NCBI RefSeq assembly: GCF_000315485.1
Contig: NZ_JH992940.1
Coordinates: 1,079,786-1,143,785 of the forward strand
Length of the DNA stretch: 64,000 nucleotides
Source of the DNA: Bacteroides oleiciplenus YIT 12058
GTDB taxonomy: Bacteria; Bacteroidota; Bacteroidia; Bacteroidales; Bacteroidaceae
Reading direction: 5' to 3'
Below the pieces are notes generated by a model. The model worked only from the letters and a program-made list of their open reading frames with translations. It ran no database searches and was not told where the DNA came from. Below are positions 8,552 through 17,695 of this stretch, one piece after another; position 1 is the first letter of the stretch, and each line of letters starts with the position of its first letter. Position numbers and translations under genes: made by a program.

Positions 8552-10264
8552 TTAAGCCTTCATCACGCATGGGTGCGTAAACCAGAAGCATGAACCTTCT
8601 CCCTCGCGAGAGTTGACGCCAATTTTTCCGCCCACCCTCTCAACCAAGTTCTGGCATATCGCCAGTCCGAGTCCGGCACCTTGTACAAACGAGTCGAGCT
8701 TCACGAAACGATTGAAAATCTCATTCTGTTTTTCGGCAGGAATGCCTTCACCTGTATCCGTCACGCAGAAACGCACCTGATTGTCATCTTCCAAAGTATA
8801 AGAGAGAATGACCGATCCCTCGGTAGTAAATTTCAAGGCGTTGTTCACAAAATTAGAAAGCATCTGTGTAATCAGTTTCTCATCACCGTCAATCACCACC
8901 TGCGGTGAATTTTCATCGAAACGAAGTTCTACCACCCTGTCACGGGTTTTGCACAAGAAGGTGTTAATCACCTCGCGGCAAAGCATGAACACATCCACCC
9001 TTGCTATGGTAAGTTCTATTGTGCCGGATTCTATTTTAGAAATATCCAGAATATCGGAAATAAGTTTGAGCAGCAGTTCATTGTTTTTCTCTACTATAGT
9101 CATGTATGAGTGACGTTCTTCCACCTCTTCAGTTTCGGCAAGCAGGCTCGAAAAGCCTACAATGGCGTTAAGAGGAGTACGTATTTCATGGCTCATATTG
9201 GCCAGGAATGCCGATTTAAGCCTGTCCGATTCTTCAGCTTTTTCCTTAGCCTGAATCAGTTCCAGTTCCACCTGCTTACGGGTAGTGATGTCGGTAGCTA
9301 ACTCCATGATTGCCCGCCGCCCGTCAGTCCATTTGAGCGCCGTGCTCTGGATGGTATACCAACGGTCAGTGGCAGGATTGTAGTCTTCCCAGAAGTGAAC
9401 ACCTGTGGGCTGATGGTCGGCATCGAACAGATTCGGCTTCGGGCAGTGCTTGCACACATCATCCAATCCTGCATTCAGCATTTTCCAGCATTTCGCATTT
9501 TCAGCAACCTGACCGGCCTCTTCCCTGAAAGATTTATTGGCAAAAAGCACTTTCAACGAGTCGTAGTCGCTAACAAAGATATTAGCATTGATATTATCCA
9601 ATACCTTTTGCATCGTTTGCTGTGATTGTTGCAGGGTGGTTTCCACCTGCCAGCGTTTTGTAGCAGTGGATACAATCTGTGATATTTGGCTCATCAGTTC
9701 CACATCCTTTTCGTCCCATTGCTTATTCCAGCAAAAGTTAAACGAAAGGAAACCGAAGTGTACGCCCAACTGCGATAACGGAAAGACAGCAATGGCTTTT
9801 ACGCCTTGTATTTCCAGCATTTGTGTAATGAAGGGGTCGAGCGAATAGATATCGGATGTACAAATGATATTGTCTTTTTCGAGCATATCAAACCAAGGTT
9901 TTCCTGCTTCAATAGTCATGCTCCGCAGATAATCGATGGCGGGCTCAATACCTCTGTTGCACCATTCGTAAGTGCAGCCATACGTAACTCCATCAAGATG
10001 ATTTTCCCATGTTGCCAAACGGTCAACGCCGGTATAGCGACCGATTTCGGCAAGTGCCATATTCATGGCTGTGGGTATATCTGCTTCCAGTTGCAGTATC
10101 TGTAGTACTTTAATAAACAATGCCTGACGGCGATTGGTTGCTTCCAGTATTTCCTGACTGGCTATCAGGTCTCTGGATTTCTCTTCGACCATTTGCTCAA
10201 GTCGAGTACGGTATTGCTCCAATTCTACATCAACCTGCTTTGGTTCGGATTCCGTTAATTTCAT
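8552..10264 (-). CDS. Soluble sensor histidine kinase (GAF-PAS-HisKA-HATPase)
   Basis: The 570-residue protein has no membrane segment. Order: N-terminal coiled coil (about 10-50), GAF-like domain (50-205), PAS domain (212-330) containing a C-x14-C-x2-C cluster (CWKML...CKHC), second coiled coil, HisKA with phospho-acceptor His359 (SHEIRTPLN), and HATPase with N box NFVNNALKF, DTGEGIP and GAGLGLAI. There is no receiver domain and no response regulator beside it. The GAF domain and cysteine-bearing PAS suggest a cytoplasmic small-molecule, redox or metal cue; this is inference. It is divergent from the 75-residue gene at 10602, and both promoters carry the same 12-bp near-palindrome. Confidence 0.88.
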   Translation of the reverse strand: MKLTESEPKQVDVELEQYRTRLEQMVEEKSRDLIASQEILEATNRRQALFIKVLQILQLEADIPTAMNMALAEIGRYTGVDRLATWENHLDGVTYGCTYEWCNRGIEPAIDYLRSMTIEAGKPWFDMLEKDNIICTSDIYSLDPFITQMLEIQGVKAIAVFPLSQLGVHFGFLSFNFCWNKQWDEKDVELMSQISQIVSTATKRWQVETTLQQSQQTMQKVLDNINANIFVSDYDSLKVLFANKSFREEAGQVAENAKCWKMLNAGLDDVCKHCPKPNLFDADHQPTGVHFWEDYNPATDRWYTIQSTALKWTDGRRAIMELATDITTRKQVELELIQAKEKAEESDRLKSAFLANMSHEIRTPLNAIVGFSSLLAETEEVEERHSYMTIVEKNNELLLKLISDILDISKIESGTIELTIARVDVFMLCREVINTFLCKTRDRVVELRFDENSPQVVIDGDEKLITQMLSNFVNNALKFTTEGSVILSYTLEDDNQVRFCVTDTGEGIPAEKQNEIFNRFVKLDSFVQGAGLGLAICQNLVERVGGKIGVNSREGEGSCFWFTHPCVMKA

Positions 10265-10601
10265 AGTTTGACAAATAACAATAAATAAAATATAAAGATC
10301 ACTTCAGACTCTGATGAGACAGACTCTATATTCTGCAAATATATGCATTTATTTTAATTCCGGAAATAAATCGATAAAAAGGTCTCTTTTGTAGCGGATT
10401 TGAACAAAGCAGCCTTGAGCTGCGCTAAAATATCATTTGATTCATTTCTTTGCAGTGGGGATTCATCATATCCGAAAGTTACCGATTTCATCCCCTATTT
10501 TCCTTATTTCATCGGAAATGGCAAAGGAATTCGTCTATTAGACCTATTCCGGAAATAGTTTCAGGATTATCTTTGTGCTCCATATCAAAACACTAAAAAC
10601 A
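10265..10601. promoter_or_regulatory. Divergent promoter region with a duplicated ATTCCGGAAATA box
   Basis: On the minus strand a -7 box (TATATTTG) at 10336-10343 serves the kinase; on the plus strand TATCTTTG at 10568-10575 serves the small gene. The 12-mer ATTCCGGAAATA, containing the palindrome TTCCGGAA, occurs at 10357-10368 and again at 10546-10557, about 10-13 bp upstream of each -7 box, roughly where the -33 element would be. Nothing coding is seen between. Confidence 0.5.
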
Positions 10602-10829
10602 ATGAGAAAAATGGAAGACTGCATTTTAATTTTCCGAACTTCTATAGTCAGGAAACAGGATGTGAAAAGAGTAGGAACATTGCTCGCAAAATATCCACAG
10701 ATTCATAAATGGAACGTAGATTTTGAAGACTGGGAGAAAGTATTAAGAGTAGAATGTCTGGGAATGAATCCGGCTGAAATATCGGATGCACTGCGAACGA
10801 TTAATATTTGTGCAAAGGAGTTGGAATAA
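10602..10829 (+). CDS. Small ferredoxin-fold-like (HMA-like) protein, function unknown
   Basis: The 75-residue product (MRKMEDCILIFRTSIV...) shows the beta-alpha-beta-beta-alpha-beta rhythm of heavy-metal-associated (HMA) domains, but it lacks the CxxC metal site; its cysteines (C7 and others) are isolated. I know similar short proteins in Bacteroides only as hypotheticals. The ATG at 10602 is preferred over the upstream GTG at 10575, because that GTG is inside the -7 box TATCTTTG (10568-10575). Possible role as a regulatory partner of the divergent kinase is speculation from position. Confidence 0.6.
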   Translation: MRKMEDCILIFRTSIVRKQDVKRVGTLLAKYPQIHKWNVDFEDWEKVLRVECLGMNPAEISDALRTINICAKELE

Positions 10830-10860
10830 AATGCATAAATGTGATCTCAAAACAAATAAT

Positions 10861-10906
10861 AGTAACTCTATTCTCCTTCTCCGGAGAGGAGGAGAATAAA
10901 GTTACT
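10861..10906. terminator. Bidirectional terminator
   Basis: A long interrupted hairpin: outer arms AGTAAC/GTTACT and inner arms ATTCTCCT/AGGAGAAT-like around a CTCCGGAG centre. It separates the convergent small gene and the GH31 gene. Confidence 0.65.
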
Positions 10907-10952
10907 TCTATTTATATTGAACTTACAATAATATAAAAACACTATTGTCCGA

Positions 10953-13430
10953 TTACAACTTCACAACTACTTTCTTTCCTCTGTAAGAAACTGATTTATC
11001 GAATGCCATCGTATCTTCATCGCCACAGCCTTTGCCCGGCTCTACCACCACAAAGTTGAACTTACGATTCTTCAGCATCCCCTTGTAGCTACCCTGACGG
11101 TCAGCAATCGTGAGGATGCGTTCTTTATCATCCCACTTCATGGTAATGGTAGTGTAAGCCCCCTTTTCGTAATTGTAGTTATCAAACTCATCTTCGTAAA
11201 GAGTAAATTCGGCATCAGCACCCGGATAAATCCTAACAGTCAGATTATCCCATTTCTTCTCTGTGGAGTATTGCACAGCCGGTCCCCAGGGAAGAATGGA
11301 ACCCGCACGGACATAAATCGGCATTATGTCGATAGGAACTTCACGCTGAATAGTCTGTCCGCCTTCAAGCGCCTGTCCGGTCCAGAAGTCGAACCAACGG
11401 GCACCTTGGGGCAAGTACACATCTGTCTTGCCGACCTTGCTCATATCTTTCAAATGACCGTTTTGCTCTTTATCCTGCCAGGTATAAAGAGAATCCGTCA
11501 CCGGACGAACGAGGAAGTTACGACCAAACATGTATTCAGTATCCATATCAAGCACTTTCTTATCTTCGGGAAAGTCCATCATCAACGGACGGATAAAACT
11601 GCCGGCTTTGTCGGTCACTTCCCATGAGGTACTGTAAACGTAAGGCAACAGACGATAACGCAAGTGAGTATATTTTTCCAACGCATCATAAGCCCAGTCA
11701 CCCTTCTTGCCGAACTGGTAGATTTCCACAGCCACCGGACCGGAATTATGCGAACGCATAATCGGCTGGAATGCACCCCATTGATACCAACGGGTATGTA
11801 ATTCGTGATAGGCGACATTATCTACCGTATTATTATACTTCCAGGCAAAGAAACCTCCTAAATCTGTGTTCCAGTAAGGAATACCGCATAAGGAATAGTT
11901 GAGACCCGCCGCAATCTGTTTGCGCATAACAGACCAGTCCGAAACCACATCACCGCTCCAGGAATGCGAAGCATAGCGTTGCTGCCCCAAGAAGGACGAA
12001 CGGGTAAGTAAGAAGACACGCTTATCAGTAGTCACAGCACGCTGATGCTCATAAACTCCCTTGTTTGACATCAGCGGAAAAGCGTTGTGTACTCTGCGGA
12101 ACGAGCCTAAATAGGTGGGAGTATTGAAATCCTGGTCTTTGACATTCAAATGGTCCGGTTCGGTTGAGTCGAGCCACCAGGCATCCATACCCAGGTCGAA
12201 GATATTCTTTTTCATTTCGGCCCAGTAGATGTTGCGGGCGACCGGATTGAACGGGTCGAAAGGTCTTACTCCGGCATTGGGTGGCCATGTGTCGAAGTGA
12301 AGCAAAGCTTTCAGGCTGTCCATCTTCTGATACATTTCCGTCCAGGGGCCAAAAGAAGCCCATACGGAAATCATGATGTGAGCATTCTGTTTATGCACAT
12401 AGTCTATCATCTCTTTCGGGCTCTTGATGCGCGGAGTGCCATAGCGTGCATTCTTGTCTTCACCGTTCGGAAGATATTTCATGTATTCAGGATCACCCAT
12501 CTTATTGATGTAACGAGGATTCTGGAATTTCATGGAGTTCCAGTTCGAGTCGCATCCCCAATATTGCCAGTCCTGAATGATACCATCCAAAGGTACTTTC
12601 AGGTCACGGTATCTATCAACAACTTCGCAGAGTTCGTCAGGGCTCTTGTAGCGTTCACGGCATTGCCAGAAGCCCAAAGTCCAGAGAGGATAAAGGGGAG
12701 CTTGTCCGGTCAGGTCGCGCACACCGGCTATCACACCATCGGCATTACCTCCATAGATGAAATAATAATCGGCACAATCGCCTACTTCCGAGTCAAACGA
12801 CATCTCCTGCGGATTATCCAGGAAAGTGGTAGGAGAATAATTGTCCACATACAAAGCATAGCCTTTGACGGAATGAATGAACGGAATGCAGATACTCATG
12901 TTCTGGTTGCGAAGGAAAAGTTTCTGATTACGTTGGTTCACCTTGCCCGTCTGCTGCTGTCCCAGACCGTAGATGACTTCATCTTTATCCAACAGGAAAG
13001 CCTGGCGAACATTAAAAGCAGGAACTCCCGCATCATCAAACGGGGTGAACTGGGTTCCGTAATCCTTGTCCGTCAGCATACGTTTCCCTGACTTATCGAA
13101 GAAATGGATACCTCCGGTTTCGGTATTCACTTCCACCCGCACGGCACCACTGCTCAACGTCACATTTTTGCCGTTTTCGCCGAAAGTCACCGGGGTAGTT
13201 TCGGGAGTTTTGATAATGACCAGACTTTCTTTATTGCAGGATGTCTGCATGGGTGTTTTATAAACCCGGACGATGGTGGGCGAGTAAAACTCCACACTAA
13301 CATCCATTCCTTGTGTAACATACTTGATGCCCTGAGGCGTGCGTTGCACATTTTGCGCTACGCTACTTGTGGCAACAAGGGCTGCCGATACCAGCAAGAA
13401 GCCGACTTTTTTAATAAGATTCATTTTCAT
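10953..13430 (-). CDS. Glycoside hydrolase family 31 (alpha-xylosidase/alpha-glucosidase type)
   Basis: The 825-residue exported enzyme has a signal peptide ending near SSVAQ, an N-terminal beta-sandwich (galactose-mutarotase-like, about 30-240), the GH31 (beta/alpha)8 barrel (about 245-600) and C-terminal beta domains. The catalytic nucleophile is Asp421 in GMDAWWLDSTEPD, the acid/base Asp494 in SWSGDVVSDW. It lacks the PA14 insert seen in some Bacteroides xyloglucan GH31 enzymes. The family hydrolyses terminal alpha-glucosides or alpha-xylosides; which one cannot be told from sequence alone. It lies 82 bp downstream of a propeller regulator on the same strand, so regulator and enzyme probably form one unit; no SusCD pair is near. 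Confidence 0.88.
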   Translation of the reverse strand: MKMNLIKKVGFLLVSAALVATSSVAQNVQRTPQGIKYVTQGMDVSVEFYSPTIVRVYKTPMQTSCNKESLVIIKTPETTPVTFGENGKNVTLSSGAVRVEVNTETGGIHFFDKSGKRMLTDKDYGTQFTPFDDAGVPAFNVRQAFLLDKDEVIYGLGQQQTGKVNQRNQKLFLRNQNMSICIPFIHSVKGYALYVDNYSPTTFLDNPQEMSFDSEVGDCADYYFIYGGNADGVIAGVRDLTGQAPLYPLWTLGFWQCRERYKSPDELCEVVDRYRDLKVPLDGIIQDWQYWGCDSNWNSMKFQNPRYINKMGDPEYMKYLPNGEDKNARYGTPRIKSPKEMIDYVHKQNAHIMISVWASFGPWTEMYQKMDSLKALLHFDTWPPNAGVRPFDPFNPVARNIYWAEMKKNIFDLGMDAWWLDSTEPDHLNVKDQDFNTPTYLGSFRRVHNAFPLMSNKGVYEHQRAVTTDKRVFLLTRSSFLGQQRYASHSWSGDVVSDWSVMRKQIAAGLNYSLCGIPYWNTDLGGFFAWKYNNTVDNVAYHELHTRWYQWGAFQPIMRSHNSGPVAVEIYQFGKKGDWAYDALEKYTHLRYRLLPYVYSTSWEVTDKAGSFIRPLMMDFPEDKKVLDMDTEYMFGRNFLVRPVTDSLYTWQDKEQNGHLKDMSKVGKTDVYLPQGARWFDFWTGQALEGGQTIQREVPIDIMPIYVRAGSILPWGPAVQYSTEKKWDNLTVRIYPGADAEFTLYEDEFDNYNYEKGAYTTITMKWDDKERILTIADRQGSYKGMLKNRKFNFVVVEPGKGCGDEDTMAFDKSVSYRGKKVVVKL

Positions 13431-13512
13431 GGTTTTTAAGTGTTTTATGATGTTGCAAAAGTAGGGCGTAAGGACGTCTGGCGGGCAACAACCATGTTGA
13501 AAGCAACAACAA

Positions 13513-16146
13513 TCATGTTGATTTCTTCATCTTTTCGGCATATTCGGAGGGGCGGCAACCGTACATTTCCTGAAAACATTTACTCAGATAGCTGGAACTG
13601 CTAAAACCTGTGCGTTCTGCAATTTCGGTAATGCTGAGGTCGCCTTCCACTAGTAATTGGGCTGCGCGCTGCAAACGGATGTTACGGATAAAAAGGCTTG
13701 GAGACTGGTCGAGCATAGTCACCAGTTTCCGGTAAAGCCCGGTGCGTTCCATGCAAAGGTCACGGCTCAGTTGCTCTACAGAGTAACCGGAGACGTGCAG
13801 GTTCTTCTCTACCTGTTCGATGGCACGGGCAAGGAATGCGGACTCGGCGACATCCTGTTTTGGAGAATGGGGTGTTTCAACGGTGTTGCAGGGTGAGGGA
13901 GCATTGCTTTCTTCCGAACGGGCTTTCTGCTCGTTTTCATAACTATTGCATTGCTCTATGAGGTTACGAATACGGAGGAGAAGAATTTCTTCTTTATGTC
14001 GACGTTCCATCTTTTTACGGGTCCAGTAGACATAAAGGCGGATACCGGCTATAATTACTACTAATAATGTTACTATATATAAGGTGTAAGCAGTAGTCGT
14101 TTTCCACCAAGGGGCATGGATAATGAGAGACAGCTCCTTCACTCTCCCATCCCATTTCAGAATGTTGTCCGAGGCCATGACCCTGAAAATGTATTTTCCC
14201 GGAGAGAGGTCGGTATAGGAAGCCTGAAGGATACCTGTGCCGTCTGTTCTCCCATTCTGTCCACCGGCAAAGACATGATTCCAATCTTTATCGATGCCTT
14301 CCAACTGATAGCGGTAATAAGTACGTTCACCATTCAGATAGTTCAGGGCGGAAAATTCAAAAGTAAGGAAGTTCTGGTTATAATCCAATTCTATATTTTC
14401 GGTGTAAGGGGGTGTTTGAGGAAGGATAACACGATCACCATACTTTTCTCCTGTATTTACTTTTTGACCATACAAACGTAAAGTGGTAAAAACGGGAGTA
14501 TAAGGCAGTCCCGGAGCTATCGGCTCACTGTCCGGACGAAATACATTAAAGCCATCGATTCCTCCGAAATAGAGGGTGCCGTCAGAGGCTTCGAAGATGG
14601 CTCCCTGCACATACTCTCCCTCCAAAGCACCGTCTTGCCGGTTGAAATTGATAAAGCTAACATCATGATTATCCGGATTGACGTGAATGCGGGAAATGCC
14701 ATTACTGGTGGTTACCCAAATATCATTATGCCGGTCTTCATGGATGGCCTGTACGAAGTTATTGCTAAGACCGTTTTCACAATAGAAGATGTGTGATGTC
14801 TTTTTTCTATTGGTGAAAAGTTCCAGTCCATCGGATGTTCCACCCCATGTCCAGCCACGTGAATCGGTGCAGAGAGCGGTATAGTTCTTACCCCTGAATT
14901 GGTATCCCGAGGCACTTCTTTGCAGTTGACTGGACAACTCAGAAGAGATAGAAGATGCGCTAAGCGGAATTAAAAGCAAAGAGCCGTCTTTGCTATCAGC
15001 CAACCGATAGATATGGGAATGATTTCTCAAATAGATATTGCCCACTTCGTCTTCAGCAAAACATTCAACGACTACATCTTCTTCAAGAGAAACAGGGAAA
15101 AAACTGCGACCGATGTATGCCAGTTTATGCATAGCCGGGTGATAATATAGCAATCCACGGTTCAAAGTTCCTACCCATAGTCCACCCTGCAAATCCTGAA
15201 AGATAGTACTGATTTCAGTTGAGACAATCTGCCCTTTCCTGGTCTTTAACAGAGGAAGATATTGATGTGCTCCATTCACCAAATCAATGATCCAGAAGCC
15301 GTGAATACAACTGATATATGCTTTTTCATCACCCGGAAGGATGACCAGAGTATTAAGTGTGTACTCCTGCTCAAATATCTTTTTCCATGTCCGGTTCTGC
15401 CAGTCGAAATAGAATAAGCCGCCTTTACGCCCATTTCGCAACTGATAGAATCCCTTACTGCCTTTGACTACGAGAGAGGTTCTCCAGAAATCTCCCCGTT
15501 CGGATGGAGGGTAAGCGGAGGTGGTATATAACTCTTTCTGATTCCCGAGGTCGTAGCAAACAACTTCGCCTGTGTCATAAAATAGATACAAAGCATTATC
15601 CTTTGCATTCACATCTTGTAGTACTCTTGGGTCATTGTCAGGAAGGAGGATACACATTCCGCTACCCAGTTCTTGCAAGGCATTAGACATGAGTAACCAT
15701 GTACGGCCCAAGTCGTCTACAAAAAGGTCTTCTAAAGGTCGGGGTATGCTCTTGCCTTGAAAGTAGGAAGCTAAATCGGTGATGTATTGTTCCTTGTAAA
15801 GATCGATACACATCAATTTATGATTGTCTTTAATCCATAACAGAGAGTCTCCGCTCCGGTAAATACGGTAATATCCGTCGTATTGCTGCAATGGATATAC
15901 ATCTTCTGCGGTGCGATGAAGATAAGAGAAGTGCACGCCATCATACAGGTTGACATTGCCACTGGTGGTGAATACCATCCGTCCGTCCGGCAATTGAAGA
16001 ATAAAACGTATCTGGTTATCGCTCAGGCCATTTGAGGTATTGATAGACGTAAACAGGAAATCGCCGGCATAAGCTGTCAACGTTATCCTGAAGCATAAGA
16101 AAAGGAGTAATGCTATCTTTATGTTTTTCACGTTATTCACCGGCAC
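13513..16146 (-). CDS. Membrane sensor-regulator: propeller + Y_Y_Y + TM + AraC HTH, no kinase
   Basis: This 877-residue protein has a signal peptide, repeated two-component-regulator propeller blades (e.g. SNGLSDNQIRFILQ, DLGRTWLLM, GGLWVGTLNRGL, NDIWVTTSNGI), a Y_Y_Y domain (about 590-675), one transmembrane helix (about 684-706), a short charged coiled coil and a linker, then an AraC-type HTH (about 770-872). Bacteroides hybrid two-component regulators have HisKA, HATPase and receiver domains between the TM and HTH; here only about 60 residues remain. It may therefore signal by dimerisation across the membrane. The start is GTG (16146, or GTG at 16131); -7 box TATATTTG (minus) at 16173-16180. 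Likely controls the downstream GH31 gene. Confidence 0.85.
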   Translation of the reverse strand: MPVNNVKNIKIALLLFLCFRITLTAYAGDFLFTSINTSNGLSDNQIRFILQLPDGRMVFTTSGNVNLYDGVHFSYLHRTAEDVYPLQQYDGYYRIYRSGDSLLWIKDNHKLMCIDLYKEQYITDLASYFQGKSIPRPLEDLFVDDLGRTWLLMSNALQELGSGMCILLPDNDPRVLQDVNAKDNALYLFYDTGEVVCYDLGNQKELYTTSAYPPSERGDFWRTSLVVKGSKGFYQLRNGRKGGLFYFDWQNRTWKKIFEQEYTLNTLVILPGDEKAYISCIHGFWIIDLVNGAHQYLPLLKTRKGQIVSTEISTIFQDLQGGLWVGTLNRGLLYYHPAMHKLAYIGRSFFPVSLEEDVVVECFAEDEVGNIYLRNHSHIYRLADSKDGSLLLIPLSASSISSELSSQLQRSASGYQFRGKNYTALCTDSRGWTWGGTSDGLELFTNRKKTSHIFYCENGLSNNFVQAIHEDRHNDIWVTTSNGISRIHVNPDNHDVSFINFNRQDGALEGEYVQGAIFEASDGTLYFGGIDGFNVFRPDSEPIAPGLPYTPVFTTLRLYGQKVNTGEKYGDRVILPQTPPYTENIELDYNQNFLTFEFSALNYLNGERTYYRYQLEGIDKDWNHVFAGGQNGRTDGTGILQASYTDLSPGKYIFRVMASDNILKWDGRVKELSLIIHAPWWKTTTAYTLYIVTLLVVIIAGIRLYVYWTRKKMERRHKEEILLLRIRNLIEQCNSYENEQKARSEESNAPSPCNTVETPHSPKQDVAESAFLARAIEQVEKNLHVSGYSVEQLSRDLCMERTGLYRKLVTMLDQSPSLFIRNIRLQRAAQLLVEGDLSITEIAERTGFSSSSYLSKCFQEMYGCRPSEYAEKMKKST

Positions 16147-16290
16147 TGCAATAGGCTTGTTTGTTCGGGATACAAATATAATGGATTTTACTTAAAATTT
16201 TGTGGTTTTAGTATTTCATTCCGCCATAAAAATACACAAAACCCAAAGCCTCTCCAGTATTCGTAAGTTACGTCCCGGACTGAACCTATT

Positions 16291-16349
16291 TCAGTATACG
16301 ACTGAATAGGGTTCAGTATACGACTGATCCCTATTCAGTCGTATACTGA
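16291..16349. promoter_or_regulatory. Three 15-bp operator-like boxes at exact 22-bp spacing
   Basis: TCAGTATACGACTGA occurs at 16291-16305 and 16313-16327 and in inverted orientation at 16335-16349. Starts are 22 bp apart in each case, about two helical turns. The first and third copies extend to a 21-bp perfect inverted repeat including AATAGGG. The cluster lies between the divergent promoters of the kinase-less regulator and the DUF4251 gene. AraC-type proteins often bind tandem sites, so autoregulation by the neighbour is a reasonable guess. Confidence 0.6.
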
Positions 16350-16487
16350 TTCCCTCCCCTCTCAGAAGAGATTCTGGAGTGCCTATGGAGAAATAAATCT
16401 AAATATCATTAAAAGAGTACACATTCATTTGGCATTATCTGTATATTTGATTGTTACTCATATATAAACGATTAAAACATAGTATGT

Positions 16488-16982
16488 ATGAAAACGATCC
16501 GAATGCTTTTCTTCTTACTGCTGGTGGCAGTAATCAGTGTTTCTACTCTTTCTGCACAGACCAAAAAAGAAAAGAAAGAGATGAAACAGCAAGCCGTAAA
16601 GGAACTGGTCTTATCTGAAAAATATAAAATAGATGTGAACAGAGCACTTCCCGCAAGAGGACGTTCCGTTTCACTCACTTCCCCCTATTCGGTAGAAGTA
16701 AGGAATGACTCCATCATATCCTACCTCCCCTACTACGGACGTGCCTACTCCATTCCGTATGGTGGTGGCGAAGGGCTGAACTTCAAAGCTCCAATCAATG
16801 ATTATAAGATAGAGTGGGACAAGAAGGGAACTGCCAAAATCCAGTTCACTGCGCGGAGTGCGGAAGACAGGTTCAGTTTCAACATAGACATTTTCAGTAA
16901 TGGCTCGTCGTCGATATTCGTGAATATGCAGAACCGCCAGTCCATCAGCTTCCAAGGCGATCTGGATATACCAGAGAAATAG
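16488..16982 (+). CDS. DUF4251-family exported protein
   Basis: The 164-residue product has a signal peptide (cleavage near LSAQ, residue 24), a lysine-rich stretch, then the beta-rich DUF4251 domain with VSLTSPYSVEVRNDSIISYLPYYGRAYSIPYGG cut here only in part: key parts are SIISYLPYYGRAY and YGGGEGLNF. These periplasmic or outer-membrane-associated proteins are found across Bacteroidales and their function is unknown. A -7 box TATATTTG is at 16442-16449. The gene shares its upstream region with the divergent regulator and its 22-bp-spaced boxes. Confidence 0.8.
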   Translation: MKTIRMLFFLLLVAVISVSTLSAQTKKEKKEMKQQAVKELVLSEKYKIDVNRALPARGRSVSLTSPYSVEVRNDSIISYLPYYGRAYSIPYGGGEGLNFKAPINDYKIEWDKKGTAKIQFTARSAEDRFSFNIDIFSNGSSSIFVNMQNRQSISFQGDLDIPEK

Positions 16983-17083
16983 ATAACAGACATCTATATA
17001 CCTGTCAGCAAAAAAATCCCTGAGAACGGAAAACGAAACCACTTCATCTTTGTTGTATATTCAGAAGTGTAATACAGACGAAT

Positions 17084-17659
17084 ATGAACAAAGGGAGATT
17101 AGAAGCTTTTAGCGATGGGGTAATGGCTATCATCATCACTATCATGGTATTGGCAATGGATACACCCGATGAAGTGACACTAAAGGCGCTGCTTCCGGTT
17201 GTTCCGGTATTTGTGAGCTACCTGCTCAGCTATATCTATGTCGGCATTTATTGGATTAACCATCATCACATTATGCAAGTGACGCACCGCATCAACAGCG
17301 TCATTTTGTGGGCAAACCTACATTTGCTTTTCTGGTTATCACTGGTGCCGTTCACCACAAACTGGATTGGTAAGAATCACTTATCACCTGTACCTGTAGC
17401 TTTCTACGGAGGGGTATTACTGATGAGTGCCATTGCTTTCCGCCTACTCGAAAATACACTGATACGCTATCATGGCGAAGACTTCCCACTGAGGAAACTC
17501 CATGCCGGAGGAAAGAAAGAAAAGATATCCATTCTTATTTATTTCAGTGCCATACCGCTTGCCTTTGTCTGTGTATGGATATCTATTTTCTTATATTTCC
17601 TGATGGCTTGCCTGTGGGTGATGCCGAGCAAACGACTGGAAAAGGAGATGGAAAAATAA
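17084..17659 (+). CDS. TMEM175/DUF1211-family potassium-channel-like membrane protein
   Basis: The 191-residue protein shows the family's hallmark first helix RLEAFSDGVMAIIITIMV (FSDG motif lining the pore in TMEM175) and about six hydrophobic segments, with conserved YWINHHHIM in the third. Bacterial members form potassium-selective tetrameric channels. The length is that of the single-repeat bacterial type. It is followed after 37 bp by an AraC regulator with its own -7 box. Confidence 0.85.
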   Translation: MNKGRLEAFSDGVMAIIITIMVLAMDTPDEVTLKALLPVVPVFVSYLLSYIYVGIYWINHHHIMQVTHRINSVILWANLHLLFWLSLVPFTTNWIGKNHLSPVPVAFYGGVLLMSAIAFRLLENTLIRYHGEDFPLRKLHAGGKKEKISILIYFSAIPLAFVCVWISIFLYFLMACLWVMPSKRLEKEMEK

Positions 17660-17666
17660 AAATTGC

Positions 17667-17674
17667 TATCTTTG
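17667..17674 (+). promoter_or_regulatory. -7 element deciding the AraC start
   Basis: TATCTTTG matches the Bacteroidetes -7 box. It lies inside the upstream part of the open frame, so the AraC gene must start after it. Confidence 0.65.
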
Positions 17675-17695
17675 CGAGCAAGACCTATTATATAT

